From NCBI GenBank assembly GCA_002402465.1, contig DHFW01000021.1, positions 1-32,445 of the forward strand: 32,445 bases of DNA. The letters are read 5' to 3'. Below are positions 13,140-22,277 of the stretch, one piece after another. The DNA comes from Bacteroidales bacterium UBA4814 (GTDB lineage: Bacteria > Bacteroidota > Bacteroidia > Bacteroidales > UBA7960). Within the stretch, counting starts at the first letter, position 1. Each line of letters begins with the position of its first letter. Position numbers and translations under genes: made by a program. The notes under the pieces are model-generated. The model saw only the letters and a program-made list of their open reading frames with translations, did no database searches and was not told the origin of the DNA.

Positions 13140-15989
13140 ATGCCACAAAGCCTGAGGTTTTTAATTTTTGTGTTTCTGTTGCAGGGATTTGCCTTGTGGG
13201 CGCAGCCTCATGCAAGGCCTTTCTTTTCGATGCCGCGTGATATAACGCCGGAAGACTACCTCGAAGGTCAGATTATTTTTAAACTCAAGGAAGATCTGGC
13301 CCCTTTTGCCAAATCCACACAAATAGACCTGCCCGAAATCCAGTCGTTCAAAAGCAATTACCAGGCTGACGGTCTCCGCAAGATTTTCCCCCGCCATCAG
13401 CCGCCAGCACAGAAGTTGAATCAGCGTGGCGAGCCGCAGATTGACCTTTCGCTGATTTATCAGCTTGATATTCAGGACAACCATCGGCTGGAGGAAGCCA
13501 TAAATGCGCTTTACGCCACCGGGCTGGTTGAGTATGCCGAACCCCGGTACTTGCCCCGGTTGCTTTATGTCCCGGATGATCCGATGATTCCCCAGCAATA
13601 CAACCTGCAGCGCATACAGGCATTCGATGCCTGGGAAATCTCGCGGGGAGATACTTCTGTGGTGATTGCCATTGTCGATACCGGCAACGACCGCTTTCAC
13701 CCCGACTTAATCGATGCCATTGCCTACAACTATAACGACACCATAAATGGTGAGGACAGCGACAACGATGGCTTTGTAGATAACTTCTACGGCTGGGATT
13801 TGGGAGAAAACAACAACGACCCGCAATTTAATTACAGCGGCCATGGAGTGCACGTGGCTGGCATTGCTGCGGCTTCTGCCAACAATGGCACGGGTATAGC
13901 AGGGGTGGGTTTCCATTCGCGCTACATGACCGTGAAGGTCGATGATGAATTCGGGCGTTTAACCATGTCGTATGAAGGTATCGTTTATGCTGCCGACCGC
14001 GGTGCCAAGGTAATCAACTGCTCGTGGGGCAGCACCACCGGCGCTGGGCAATTTGGCCGCGATATTGTAGATTATGCCACCTTCAATCGCGATGCCCTGG
14101 TAGTGGCTGCGGCTGGAAACGACAACAACCTGGTGCCCTTTTATCCTGCCACCTATGAGCGTGCCCTGAGCGTGGCAGCCACCAACAGCAGCGACCTAAA
14201 GTGGAGTGGCTCAACCTACAATGTGTTTGTTGATCTCGCAGCCCCGGGGGCATCCATTTTGTCTACTTTTGTAAACGCCACTTATCTCAACTCCAGCGGT
14301 ACTTCTATGGCAGCCCCGGCAGTGGCAGGCACGGCAGCCATTCTCAGGCACCATTTCCCGGAGTATAGTGCGCGGCAAATTGCAGCCCAGCTCAAAGTTA
14401 CCACCGATAATATCGACACCCTTGCAGGGAATGAAACCTATGCCGGCTACCTGGGAACCGGCCGCCTGAATATGTATCGGGCCCTGACCGAAACGCATCA
14501 CTCATATGTTTTGTTGCTCGACCATTTGCAGGATAACGAAAGCTTTGGACAGTACCAGGCTGGTGCAAATGTTTTTCTTGCTTCAAGGTTCCAAAATTTG
14601 CTGGCAGCCTCCGAAAACATAAGCGCACGTCTTACCTCCCTTTCACCAATGGTTACGGTTCAGAACCCGGAGATCAGCCTTGGTGCTATGGAAACGGGTC
14701 AGATAATTAACAATGAGGCCGACCCTTTTGTCCTGCAACTGCACCAGGCTATACCGGCCAGCTGGGAAGTGTATTTCATGATTGAATTTTTTAATGCCAA
14801 TGGCGACTATGCCGGGAGGCAGTTTTTTAACCTTGTTTTCAATACTGATTTTGTTAACCTCAGGGTCAATAAACTGCAAACCACGCTTACCTCGCGCGGA
14901 ACCATGGGCTTTAATTATCCGAACTACAGCCAGGGTCTCGGACTTGTTTACCGCAGCAGCCGCAATATGATCAGGGCTGCCGGATTAATGGCAGGATTAA
15001 ACACCAACAAGGTGGTCGATAATCTTTATGGCGCCACATCCGGCACCTTCAATCAGTATTTTGTGCCTTTGCAAAAAATTGCTTTCGATCAGGAACCCGA
15101 GCTGGCCGATGTGGAACTCAGTGGCAGCTTTACCGATGGCAATGCAGGCCTGAGTGAGATAGGCCTGAAAATGGATTACCGGGCCATGCTGTGGGAAGAT
15201 GCCCCGGGTGATAAATTCCTTATTTTGGAATATCATTTGGTAAATCAGGGGTCACAGGCCTTGTCGAACTTTTACGCGGGTTTCTTTGCCGACTGGCTCA
15301 GTGCCGATCCGAAAAACCACAGGGCGGCCTTCGATGCTTCCACCCGCATGGGTTACGCTTATTCTGTTGAGGGAGGTAATTATTCTGGCATCAGCCTGCT
15401 CACTCCCGGCGAGATGCGCCATTATGCCTTCGACAATAAAGGAGCCAGTGGCAGCATAAACCTGAGCGATGGATTCACCAACTTTGAAAAGTACAATGCC
15501 TTACGCACCAACCGCAACACTGCCGGAGTGTTCGATACCGAAAATGATATCTCGACCCTGGTGAGCAGCGGCCCCCATTACCTGGCTGCTGCCGATACCC
15601 TTGTGGTGGCTTTTGCCATACTCGCCGGTGACCACCTTATAGATCTGCGCACCAGTGCCGAAACGGCTTACAATCGATACCACGGCCTGGATCAGGTGAG
15701 TGCCGGCGATTTGCTTGGGAGCCAGGTAAACCGCCAGATCAGGCGTGTTTACCCTAATCCTTTCACGGAAGACCTTATTCTTGAATTTGTGCCCCAAACA
15801 ACAGAAACCTTTCGCTTTTGGTTGCTCGATATAAACGGCAGACCCGTTTGGAGCAAGAGTATTCAGGGTCAGGCAGGTCAATTTAAAGAGTTACGGCTGA
15901 ATTTTCCTAAACTTGGGCCCGGCAGTTATCTGCTTCAGCTCCAGGGCCAAAATGCCTTGGAAAACATCAAACTGTTGCGCATCGAATAA
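13140..15989 (+). CDS. Secreted subtilisin-family serine protease with type IX secretion C-terminal domain
   Basis: A 949-residue protein from the ATG at 13140; a TTG codon one position earlier is also in frame. The signal peptide is residues 1-21 (LRFLIFVFLLQGFALWAQ). A propeptide-like region follows (about 30-165), with EGQIIFKLKEDL and YAEPRYLP. The S8 catalytic triad is D180 in AIVDTGND, H235 in SGHGVHVAGIAA and S389 in SSGTSMAAPAVAGT. From about residue 450 on, beta-rich domains of unknown role are present. The last ~80 residues are a T9SS type A sorting domain (RRVYPNPFTEDLILEF ... GSYLLQLQGQ), so the enzyme should cross the outer membrane and be anchored or released. It is followed 23 bp later by a membrane-anchored protein gene, probably cotranscribed. 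Confidence 0.92.
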   Translation: MPQSLRFLIFVFLLQGFALWAQPHARPFFSMPRDITPEDYLEGQIIFKLKEDLAPFAKSTQIDLPEIQSFKSNYQADGLRKIFPRHQPPAQKLNQRGEPQIDLSLIYQLDIQDNHRLEEAINALYATGLVEYAEPRYLPRLLYVPDDPMIPQQYNLQRIQAFDAWEISRGDTSVVIAIVDTGNDRFHPDLIDAIAYNYNDTINGEDSDNDGFVDNFYGWDLGENNNDPQFNYSGHGVHVAGIAAASANNGTGIAGVGFHSRYMTVKVDDEFGRLTMSYEGIVYAADRGAKVINCSWGSTTGAGQFGRDIVDYATFNRDALVVAAAGNDNNLVPFYPATYERALSVAATNSSDLKWSGSTYNVFVDLAAPGASILSTFVNATYLNSSGTSMAAPAVAGTAAILRHHFPEYSARQIAAQLKVTTDNIDTLAGNETYAGYLGTGRLNMYRALTETHHSYVLLLDHLQDNESFGQYQAGANVFLASRFQNLLAASENISARLTSLSPMVTVQNPEISLGAMETGQIINNEADPFVLQLHQAIPASWEVYFMIEFFNANGDYAGRQFFNLVFNTDFVNLRVNKLQTTLTSRGTMGFNYPNYSQGLGLVYRSSRNMIRAAGLMAGLNTNKVVDNLYGATSGTFNQYFVPLQKIAFDQEPELADVELSGSFTDGNAGLSEIGLKMDYRAMLWEDAPGDKFLILEYHLVNQGSQALSNFYAGFFADWLSADPKNHRAAFDASTRMGYAYSVEGGNYSGISLLTPGEMRHYAFDNKGASGSINLSDGFTNFEKYNALRTNRNTAGVFDTENDISTLVSSGPHYLAAADTLVVAFAILAGDHLIDLRTSAETAYNRYHGLDQVSAGDLLGSQVNRQIRRVYPNPFTEDLILEFVPQTTETFRFWLLDINGRPVWSKSIQGQAGQFKELRLNFPKLGPGSYLLQLQGQNALENIKLLRIE

Positions 15990-16012
15990 AACAAAGGGCC
16001 ATAGCCAATTCC

Positions 16013-18721
16013 ATGAAGAAATTTGAGTTTACAGGTTGGGCTATTTTAGTATCCGTTATCCTTATTATTCTTAGCCTCTGGGCGTTGCTGAATCATTTTC
16101 AGCGCCGCAGCCAGGCCGTCAGCCTCGACCCCTATACCCTGGTTCCTTCCGATGCCTGGTTGATGGCCGATATTAAGCAGGCCGAAGACCTATCCAATCT
16201 CTTTCTTGCCGACACCCTGCTCTGGAAGGAATTGCAGTCGCTGGACGAAATAAGCTGGCTTCGCAATCAATTGCAGGCAGTTGACTCCCTGCTTGTGGGA
16301 GAGGACGATATCAAAGCCATTTTCAGGCAATCGCGACTGCTGGTTTCGCTGCATACGGCCATTCGTGGCCAGTTACCGGTACTGGTGCAGCTGCGCCCGG
16401 ATCCCTCGAAACGCCCGGCACAGTTTCAGCGTTTTGTGCAAAAACAATGGGAACAACACCATGAGGGGAGCAGCTATTCTTTCCTTGGAATAAATGTTTA
16501 CCAGTTTCATGCCGGCGGCCAAAGTCCCTTCTTTTTTGCCTTTTACAAGGGATCGCTTTTGCTGGCTCCGGGTCAGCGGCTAATTGAGCATACCATTACC
16601 CAGGATATTTCTGGCAGCTCACTGGCCGTTACTGAATCCTTGTCGGAATTGCGGTCGGTGGCCGGTCGCAGGGCCAACAACCTTTTTATTGACGGTGCCC
16701 GAATGTGCGAGTTGGTTGAGAAGGTGCTTACAACGGCTTCGCACTCGCTTTTCCCTTGTCAGGCCTTTTCGGACTGGATGGGCTGGGATTTTGCCTTGCT
16801 GGGCGAAGAGGTCAGGCTCACGGGCTTTGCCCGGGGGCGGCCCGAACAGCCTGATTTCCTGGGGCTTTTCTCAGGCCAGCAACCCGCCGATCCTTTTCTA
16901 ATGCAATATATCCCATCGGCTACAGCAGCTTTTGCTCTTGCCAATTTTGAAATGAACGAGGGTCTTTCCAAGTCCCTTGAGGTTTTTCGAAAGCATGTAA
17001 ACGAGCGCGAACCTCCTGACTCGGCACTCCTGGCTGCCCTTGCTCCCCACCTGGGCAGCTCTGCGGCCACCGCATTGTTGTATGCGCCCGGTATAAACAG
17101 ATACGAGGGGAGTATGGCCATTATCCATATTCAGGACAGGGACGGCCTTTGGGAAAAATTGCACGACCAACAGCTGTGGGAAACCAGCCAGCCCACCCTT
17201 ATACCCGCCGATACCGTTTTCGGGCATCTCATTTGGCATTTTGTGCCCTCGGGTTTGCTGCCAGCCCTGAGCCATGGTTTGATCACTGAAGAACTGCCCT
17301 ATGTGGCTTTGCTCGATTCGGTGCTTATGGCAGGGGCAGACGCAAAGGCATTGAACCGCACCCTGATGCAGATTCATTACGGACAAATTATTGGCAAAGA
17401 ACCCCGCCTGGCCGAAGATTTTATTTTTCAGCAGCCTGCCTCCGGTTTGCTTTATATGGTGAACATACCCTACCTTTCGGGCATGATGCAGGGAAGCTGG
17501 AGTCCCGCAGTTAATAGGCTGTTGGCTCAGATAGGGCAGGGAGCCTTTCCGCTCGATCGCTTCACGGCGCAGTTTGCGGCCCACCGCAATGGATTGTTCT
17601 TTTCAAACGTGTCCATTCACCGCCATGGAGCAAGAATTGCCAAACTGCACCAGTCCCTCTGGGAGGTGCAGCTCGATACAGTGGCCCTTACGGAACCCGT
17701 TGGGGTATTCAACCATAACGATGGCTCGCGCGAAATTGTGCTGCAGGACCAAAAAAACAACTTCTACCTGATTGACCGCTTCGGCAATATTCTGTGGAAA
17801 AAAGAGATCAGCGGCCCCGTCAATTCCGCCATTTACCAAGTGGATCGATACAAGAACGGACGCTATCAGTACCTTTTCAGTACCCGGAACTTTCTGCACC
17901 TGATCGATCGCAACGGAAACTATGTCACTGGTTACCCGCAGCGCCTGCCTTCAGCGGTTGATCATGGAATTACCGTGGTGGATTATGATGCCGACAAAAA
18001 TTACCGCATTCTTTTTTCCGGCGAAGACCGGCGCATACATAACCTTGGCATTGATGGGAGGCGCGTAGGCGGCTGGCTGCTGCCGCGGCTCGAAAAGGCT
18101 GCCGGAACACCCATACAATATCTCAGAATTGACCAGCGCGATTACCTGATTGTTGTCGACGAAGATGGGCGGCCCCATTTCTTTGACCGCCGGGGGCAGG
18201 TGCGTTTCGAAATACCGGAAGGCTTTAAGCTTTCGCTGGAAAACAGCTTGTTTGGATTGGAAAGCGGCCCAGAAAGTCGCTTTGTGGCCCTTGGACAGGA
18301 GGGAGAAGTACTGGAGATTAACAGCAGCGGACAGGTCACTTCCTTCAAACTTGATTCGCTTGAGTCCGGAACAGGATTTTTGTTTTTGCAATCTGGGCTT
18401 GAACCTCTTTATGTTTTTGCCGATCAGAAATCTCTCAGGGCTTTTGACCGAATAGGGAAAGAGGTTTTTGTGCACCTTCTGGCCGGTTCCCTGGCTTTGC
18501 CTGTAAAAAAAGTCAGTGCAGCCGGCAAATCATTCATATCAGTGAGAACACAAAATCCTGACCAGCTTTATCTTTTTGATCTGAAAGGAAACCTTATTTC
18601 ACCTTTCCCGATCCAAGGCCAGCAGCATTTTGCGCTTGAATCGCTCATGCAGGATCAGGCATGGAACGTGATTGCAGTGCAGGGCCAAAAGGTGGTGGCC
18701 TACCTTATTGGAGGATTATAG
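16013..18721 (+). CDS. Large membrane-anchored protein with C-terminal beta-propeller-like repeats
   Basis: A 902-residue protein of unknown function. One N-terminal transmembrane helix (about residues 9-29, ILVSVILIILSLWALL) anchors it, with the rest predicted outside the cytoplasm. Residues 40-560 resemble DUF3352-type proteins (YTLVPSDAWLMADIKQAEDLSNLF; repeated statements of the form 'can load, can hold' cannot be read further). From about 560 to the end there are at least six repeats of a W/F-D-R-x-G-x motif: FYLIDRFGNILW, LHLIDRNGNYVTGYP, PHFFDRRGQVRF, LRAFDRIGKEVF, LYLFDLKGNLISPFP, which suggest a PQQ/WD-like propeller. It lies 23 bp after the T9SS subtilase gene. DUF3352 membership is tentative. 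Confidence 0.6.
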   Translation: MKKFEFTGWAILVSVILIILSLWALLNHFQRRSQAVSLDPYTLVPSDAWLMADIKQAEDLSNLFLADTLLWKELQSLDEISWLRNQLQAVDSLLVGEDDIKAIFRQSRLLVSLHTAIRGQLPVLVQLRPDPSKRPAQFQRFVQKQWEQHHEGSSYSFLGINVYQFHAGGQSPFFFAFYKGSLLLAPGQRLIEHTITQDISGSSLAVTESLSELRSVAGRRANNLFIDGARMCELVEKVLTTASHSLFPCQAFSDWMGWDFALLGEEVRLTGFARGRPEQPDFLGLFSGQQPADPFLMQYIPSATAAFALANFEMNEGLSKSLEVFRKHVNEREPPDSALLAALAPHLGSSAATALLYAPGINRYEGSMAIIHIQDRDGLWEKLHDQQLWETSQPTLIPADTVFGHLIWHFVPSGLLPALSHGLITEELPYVALLDSVLMAGADAKALNRTLMQIHYGQIIGKEPRLAEDFIFQQPASGLLYMVNIPYLSGMMQGSWSPAVNRLLAQIGQGAFPLDRFTAQFAAHRNGLFFSNVSIHRHGARIAKLHQSLWEVQLDTVALTEPVGVFNHNDGSREIVLQDQKNNFYLIDRFGNILWKKEISGPVNSAIYQVDRYKNGRYQYLFSTRNFLHLIDRNGNYVTGYPQRLPSAVDHGITVVDYDADKNYRILFSGEDRRIHNLGIDGRRVGGWLLPRLEKAAGTPIQYLRIDQRDYLIVVDEDGRPHFFDRRGQVRFEIPEGFKLSLENSLFGLESGPESRFVALGQEGEVLEINSSGQVTSFKLDSLESGTGFLFLQSGLEPLYVFADQKSLRAFDRIGKEVFVHLLAGSLALPVKKVSAAGKSFISVRTQNPDQLYLFDLKGNLISPFPIQGQQHFALESLMQDQAWNVIAVQGQKVVAYLIGGL

Positions 18722-18818
18722 CTTTCATGCTGAGGCTAAACGAATCCGATATTTACAGTTTTCAGACAGCTTTTTTTCACTATTTTAGCTTTTTGAAAAG
18801 GGATTAAAAACCTTACCA

Positions 18819-19133
18819 ATGAAACCGAAAAAATTGAGATACGGCTTGGGATGGTTGCTTACCGGGCTCTTTGTTTTGGGGCTGGCTTCGTGCGATTTCA
18901 GCTATTTCGAGATCGACGAGCTGCCCGATTACCAATACAGCCCTGTATTTGCAATCCCCCTGGTTAATTCAACCTTAACCATTTCTGATTTTGTGCCCGA
19001 CGAGGATGAAGACCTGATTGAGGTGGGCGACGACCAGTTGATCAGCCTGGTGTACAGCGCCCACCTGGGTGTAAACTGGGTGTTTGGCTATCGCCCGAAA
19101 AAAGAAGAAGTGGTTCCCTCCATTGTATGGTAG
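18819..19133 (+). pseudogene. Lipoprotein fragment (probably truncated larger gene)
   Basis: A 104-residue reading frame with a clear lipoprotein signal (LLTGLFVLGLASC, Cys25). The next part, DFSYFEIDELPDYQYSPVFAIPLVNSTLTISDFV, resembles the opening of long Bacteroidota lipoproteins of about 400-500 residues that carry the same 'FAIPLVNSTLTI' opening. Here the frame stops about 80 residues after the Cys, with an out-of-character tail (VNWVFGYRPKKEEVVPSIVW). No continuation was found in the following 110 bp in other frames. It may be a remnant left by a deletion, or a genuine short lipoprotein; I lean to a remnant. Confidence 0.5.
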
Positions 19134-19212
19134 TGCAGATATCTTGCTTTAAGAAAGCCCAAAAGTCCTTTGCCTTTTTGGTAATTGCTTACCTGTTTTT
19201 GGAATAAATAGG

Positions 19213-19220
19213 TATATTTG
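19213..19220 (+). promoter_or_regulatory. Candidate -7 promoter box of the ccsA-like gene
   Basis: TATATTTG matches the Bacteroidota TAnnTTTG box and would start transcription near 19227, 18 nt before the ATG at 19245. No well-spaced TTTG -33 box was seen, so the call is weak. Confidence 0.35.
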
Positions 19221-19244
19221 CTTTCGACATAACTAAATTTCAGC

Positions 19245-21635
19245 ATGGATATTCAATACGTTGGTGAACATCTGTTTGCTGGCAATGCCGGCCGCTTTGG
19301 GTTGGTGCTGGCTTTTTTTTCGGTCATTTTTGCCGCTTTTGCCTACTGGCAGGCCTCGACAGAAGGCCGCAGCGACAGCCGTCAGTGGCGTTACTGGGCG
19401 CGCATAGCCTTCAGGGTACATAGCCTCGGGGTGTTGATAGCTTCCTTTTTCTTGTTTTATATCTTGTTGAACCGATTTTACGAGTACCGCTATGTATGGG
19501 TGCATGTGGAGAACGACCTGGGCCTGGGCTATATGATCTCTGCCTTTTGGGCGGGGCAGGAGGGAAGCTTCCTTTTCTGGACCCTCTGTCAGGTGCTTTT
19601 CGGTAACCTGCTCATTCGCTATGCCAAAACCTGGGAAAGTCCGGTTATGACCATTTTCTCGCTTTCGCAGATGTTTATGATTTCGATGATGCTGGGCTGG
19701 CGAATCTTTGGCATCAACATTGGCATGGATCCTTTTGTGCTGTTGCGGCAGCTGCCCGAATATGCTGGTGAAGCTCTTTTTCAAAATCCGCATTACGTAA
19801 ACCTGATCGTTGATGGCAATGGCCTAAACCCCTTGCTGCGCAACTTCTGGATGCTTTCGCACCCGCCCATTTTGTTTATAGGCTTTGCAGCCATGCTGGT
19901 GCCATACAGCTATGCCGTGGCAGGGCTTTGGAAAGGCTGCTACCATGAGTGGATCAAGCCTTCGCTGCCCTGGACGCTGCTGGGTGTGTTGTTTCTTGGG
20001 GCCGGCTTGCTGCTGGGCGGAGTTTGGGCCTATGAGTCGCTTACTTTCGGTGGCTTCTGGGCCTGGGACCCCGTGGAAAATGCCTCGCTGGTGCCTTGGC
20101 TGGTGCTGGTGGCCGCCTTGCATACCATGCTGGTCTCTTCAAAAAAAAGGAACACCTATTTCCCCACCTTTCTGTTTACCATCCTGGCTTTTGTCCTGGT
20201 CATTTACTCAACCTTCCTTACTCGCAGTGGGGTGCTCTCGGGCACATCGGTGCACTCGTTTGGCAACGATGGCATGGGCAGGCAAATCCTGGTTTATATC
20301 TTTACCTTCCTTGTGGCAGGCATTATTCTGCTGGTAAAAAATTATCGCAAACTTCCCGCCAAGGAAAGCGAGGAGCCTTTTACCCGCGAGTTCTGGCTCT
20401 TTATCGGTGCGCTGGTGCTGGTGCTGTCGGCTTTTCAGATCATTTTCACTACGTCCATACCGGTTTTAAACAGCATCTTTGGATCGAACCTTGCTCCTCC
20501 GGTCGATGTGGTGGCCCACTACAACAACTGGCAGTTGCCCTTTGCCATTGCCCTGGCGTTGCTTATCGGGGTAACCCATTTTATCAAATGGGGACAAAAC
20601 GACATGAAGAAGTTCCTGAGGGCCGTGGTGCTATCGCTGGTACTGGCCGCATCGGTAACCATTCTTATTGTGATGTTTTATGAAATTACTCTTCCGGCCT
20701 ATGTGCTTTATGTCTTTTCTGCGTTGTTTGCCTTCTTTTCGGCCCTCGACCTGGTGCTTCGGTTCTACCGGCAATATGCCACCAATGGCGCCGTGATTAG
20801 TCACCTGGGCGTTGCACTCTTTCTGCTTGCTGTTATGCTCACTTTCTCAAAAAAGGAAACCATTTCTCAAAATACATCGGGTTTCGATTTGGGTGCCAAT
20901 TTCCCGGCCAATGAAAACCTGCTGCTTATTCAGGGCGAAGTGCTGCCCATGGGTGAGTTTCATGTAACATACGTGGGCAAGGAAAGAACCGGCAACCACA
21001 TTGTTTATCAGGTCGACTTCCTGAAGAAAAACAAAGAAGGAGCGTTTTACAAGGCCTTCAGTTCATTTCCATCGGTGCAACTCAACGACCGCATGGGGAA
21101 CGTATATGAACCTTTTGCAAAAATTTACCCGCTGCGCGATATTTTTACTTACATAACCTTTGCCGACTTGCCCGTGGATGGCCACGAGCATTCTGAACAG
21201 ACCTTGTTGGATGAAGTGGAAATTGCCATTAACGACACCATCAGTGTTTTAAATCACTGGCTCGTGCTTAAAGGCATAGATGTTCCTGGTGGGGTGCTCG
21301 ACCCGTCAAATATTTCTATTACTGCCAATATGGAGCTGATTACTCAAACCGGCGAGCATTACGAGCTGAACCCAGTCTTTACGGTAAGGCAAGGCACTAT
21401 GCTTTATGAAGATGCGGAGGTGCGCGACCTTGACCTCAGGTTCCGTTTCAGGGAAGTGAGCGAAAAGCCCATGACCATTATTTTGGAAGTTATTGAAGTA
21501 AGGCCCGATTTTATCATTATCAAAACAGTGATCTTCCCCTTTATTAACCTGCTGTGGTTCAGTAGCCTGGTAATGCTGGTAGGTTTCTTCATTGCTTTCA
21601 GGCATCGATGGAAGCATCGCGAAGGCAATGATTAA
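19245..21635 (+). CDS. ccsA: CcmF/CcsA-type cytochrome c heme lyase
   Basis: A 796-residue polytopic membrane protein of the heme-handling superfamily (CcmF/CcmC/CcsA). The tryptophan-rich WWD motif is present as WAYESLTFGGFWAWDPVENASLVPW, with W272, W274 and D275. Flanking histidines (WMLSHPPILF; AALHTMLV) are the expected heme ligands. About 15 hydrophobic segments are seen. Between roughly residues 530 and 770 is a large soluble domain before a last transmembrane helix, as in CcmF. It attaches heme to apocytochrome c CxxCH motifs on the periplasmic side. The length and C-terminal soluble domain favour a CcmF-like protein over short CcsA. Partner genes (ccmE, ccmC, resB) are not in the window. 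Confidence 0.85.
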   Translation: MDIQYVGEHLFAGNAGRFGLVLAFFSVIFAAFAYWQASTEGRSDSRQWRYWARIAFRVHSLGVLIASFFLFYILLNRFYEYRYVWVHVENDLGLGYMISAFWAGQEGSFLFWTLCQVLFGNLLIRYAKTWESPVMTIFSLSQMFMISMMLGWRIFGINIGMDPFVLLRQLPEYAGEALFQNPHYVNLIVDGNGLNPLLRNFWMLSHPPILFIGFAAMLVPYSYAVAGLWKGCYHEWIKPSLPWTLLGVLFLGAGLLLGGVWAYESLTFGGFWAWDPVENASLVPWLVLVAALHTMLVSSKKRNTYFPTFLFTILAFVLVIYSTFLTRSGVLSGTSVHSFGNDGMGRQILVYIFTFLVAGIILLVKNYRKLPAKESEEPFTREFWLFIGALVLVLSAFQIIFTTSIPVLNSIFGSNLAPPVDVVAHYNNWQLPFAIALALLIGVTHFIKWGQNDMKKFLRAVVLSLVLAASVTILIVMFYEITLPAYVLYVFSALFAFFSALDLVLRFYRQYATNGAVISHLGVALFLLAVMLTFSKKETISQNTSGFDLGANFPANENLLLIQGEVLPMGEFHVTYVGKERTGNHIVYQVDFLKKNKEGAFYKAFSSFPSVQLNDRMGNVYEPFAKIYPLRDIFTYITFADLPVDGHEHSEQTLLDEVEIAINDTISVLNHWLVLKGIDVPGGVLDPSNISITANMELITQTGEHYELNPVFTVRQGTMLYEDAEVRDLDLRFRFREVSEKPMTIILEVIEVRPDFIIIKTVIFPFINLLWFSSLVMLVGFFIAFRHRWKHREGND

Positions 21636-21643
21636 CTATTTTA

Positions 21644-21685
21644 TTTGCTTGCGTATTTCTACTAGGTGGAAATACGGGGGGCAAA
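21644..21685 (+). other. Interrupted hairpin between ccsA-like gene and kdsC
   Basis: A perfect 8-bp stem, CGTATTTC at 21652-21659 with GAAATACG at 21669-21676 around a 9-nt loop, is extended by an outer TTTGC/GCAAA pair. No strong T run follows. It may end transcription of the ccsA-like gene or be an mRNA structure. Confidence 0.4.
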
Positions 21686-21747
21686 TCATTAAATTGTTTT
21701 AATTTTATTGCCGACATTAAATTACAGACTTTTACCAGCCTAGCCTT

Positions 21748-22269
21748 ATGACAAACTACAAACAACTGCTTTCTTCGGTCAAAACATTCGTGTTTGACGT
21801 GGATGGGGTAATGACCAGCGGAACAGTGCTGCTTACCCTCGACAACGAAATGCTCAGGAGCATGCATGTAAAAGATGGCTATGCCCTGCAACTGGCCGTG
21901 CGCAAGGGCTATCAAATCATGATTATTTCGGGTGGTAACTGCAAGGCGGTGCGGGCGCGTTTTGCCATTCTGGGAATAGAAGATATTTTTCTGGGGGTGA
22001 GCAATAAGCTTGAAGTGTTTAAAAAATACATTGATAAAAAGAAATTGCAGCCTGAGAACATTCTTTATATGGGCGACGATATTCCCGATTACGAGGTAAT
22101 GAAAATGGTGGGTGTGCCGGCCTGCCCCTCCGATGCTGCAGAAGAGATTAAAAGCATTTCAAAATACATTTCAGCATATAAGGGTGGCGAAGGCTGTGTG
22201 CGCGACGTGATTGAGCAAGTAATGAAGATTCACGGCACCTGGTTTAACGACGACGGCTTTCATTGGTAA
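21748..22269 (+). CDS. kdsC: KdsC-like HAD phosphatase (3-deoxy-D-manno-octulosonate 8-phosphate phosphatase)
   Basis: A 173-residue haloacid dehalogenase-type phosphatase without a cap domain, the normal KdsC layout. Motif I is FDVDGVMTSG (D17 nucleophile, D19), motif II is S61 in IISGGN, motif III is K87 region (NKLEVFKKY), and motif IV is MGDDIPDYEVM (D110, D111, D114). KdsC removes the phosphate of KDO 8-phosphate on the way to CMP-KDO for lipid A core, agreeing with lpxB 3.6 kb downstream. Low-molecular relatives act on other sugar phosphates, so the substrate is the likely, not proven, one. Confidence 0.85.
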   Translation: MTNYKQLLSSVKTFVFDVDGVMTSGTVLLTLDNEMLRSMHVKDGYALQLAVRKGYQIMIISGGNCKAVRARFAILGIEDIFLGVSNKLEVFKKYIDKKKLQPENILYMGDDIPDYEVMKMVGVPACPSDAAEEIKSISKYISAYKGGEGCVRDVIEQVMKIHGTWFNDDGFHW

Positions 22270-22277
22270 AAATTCTG

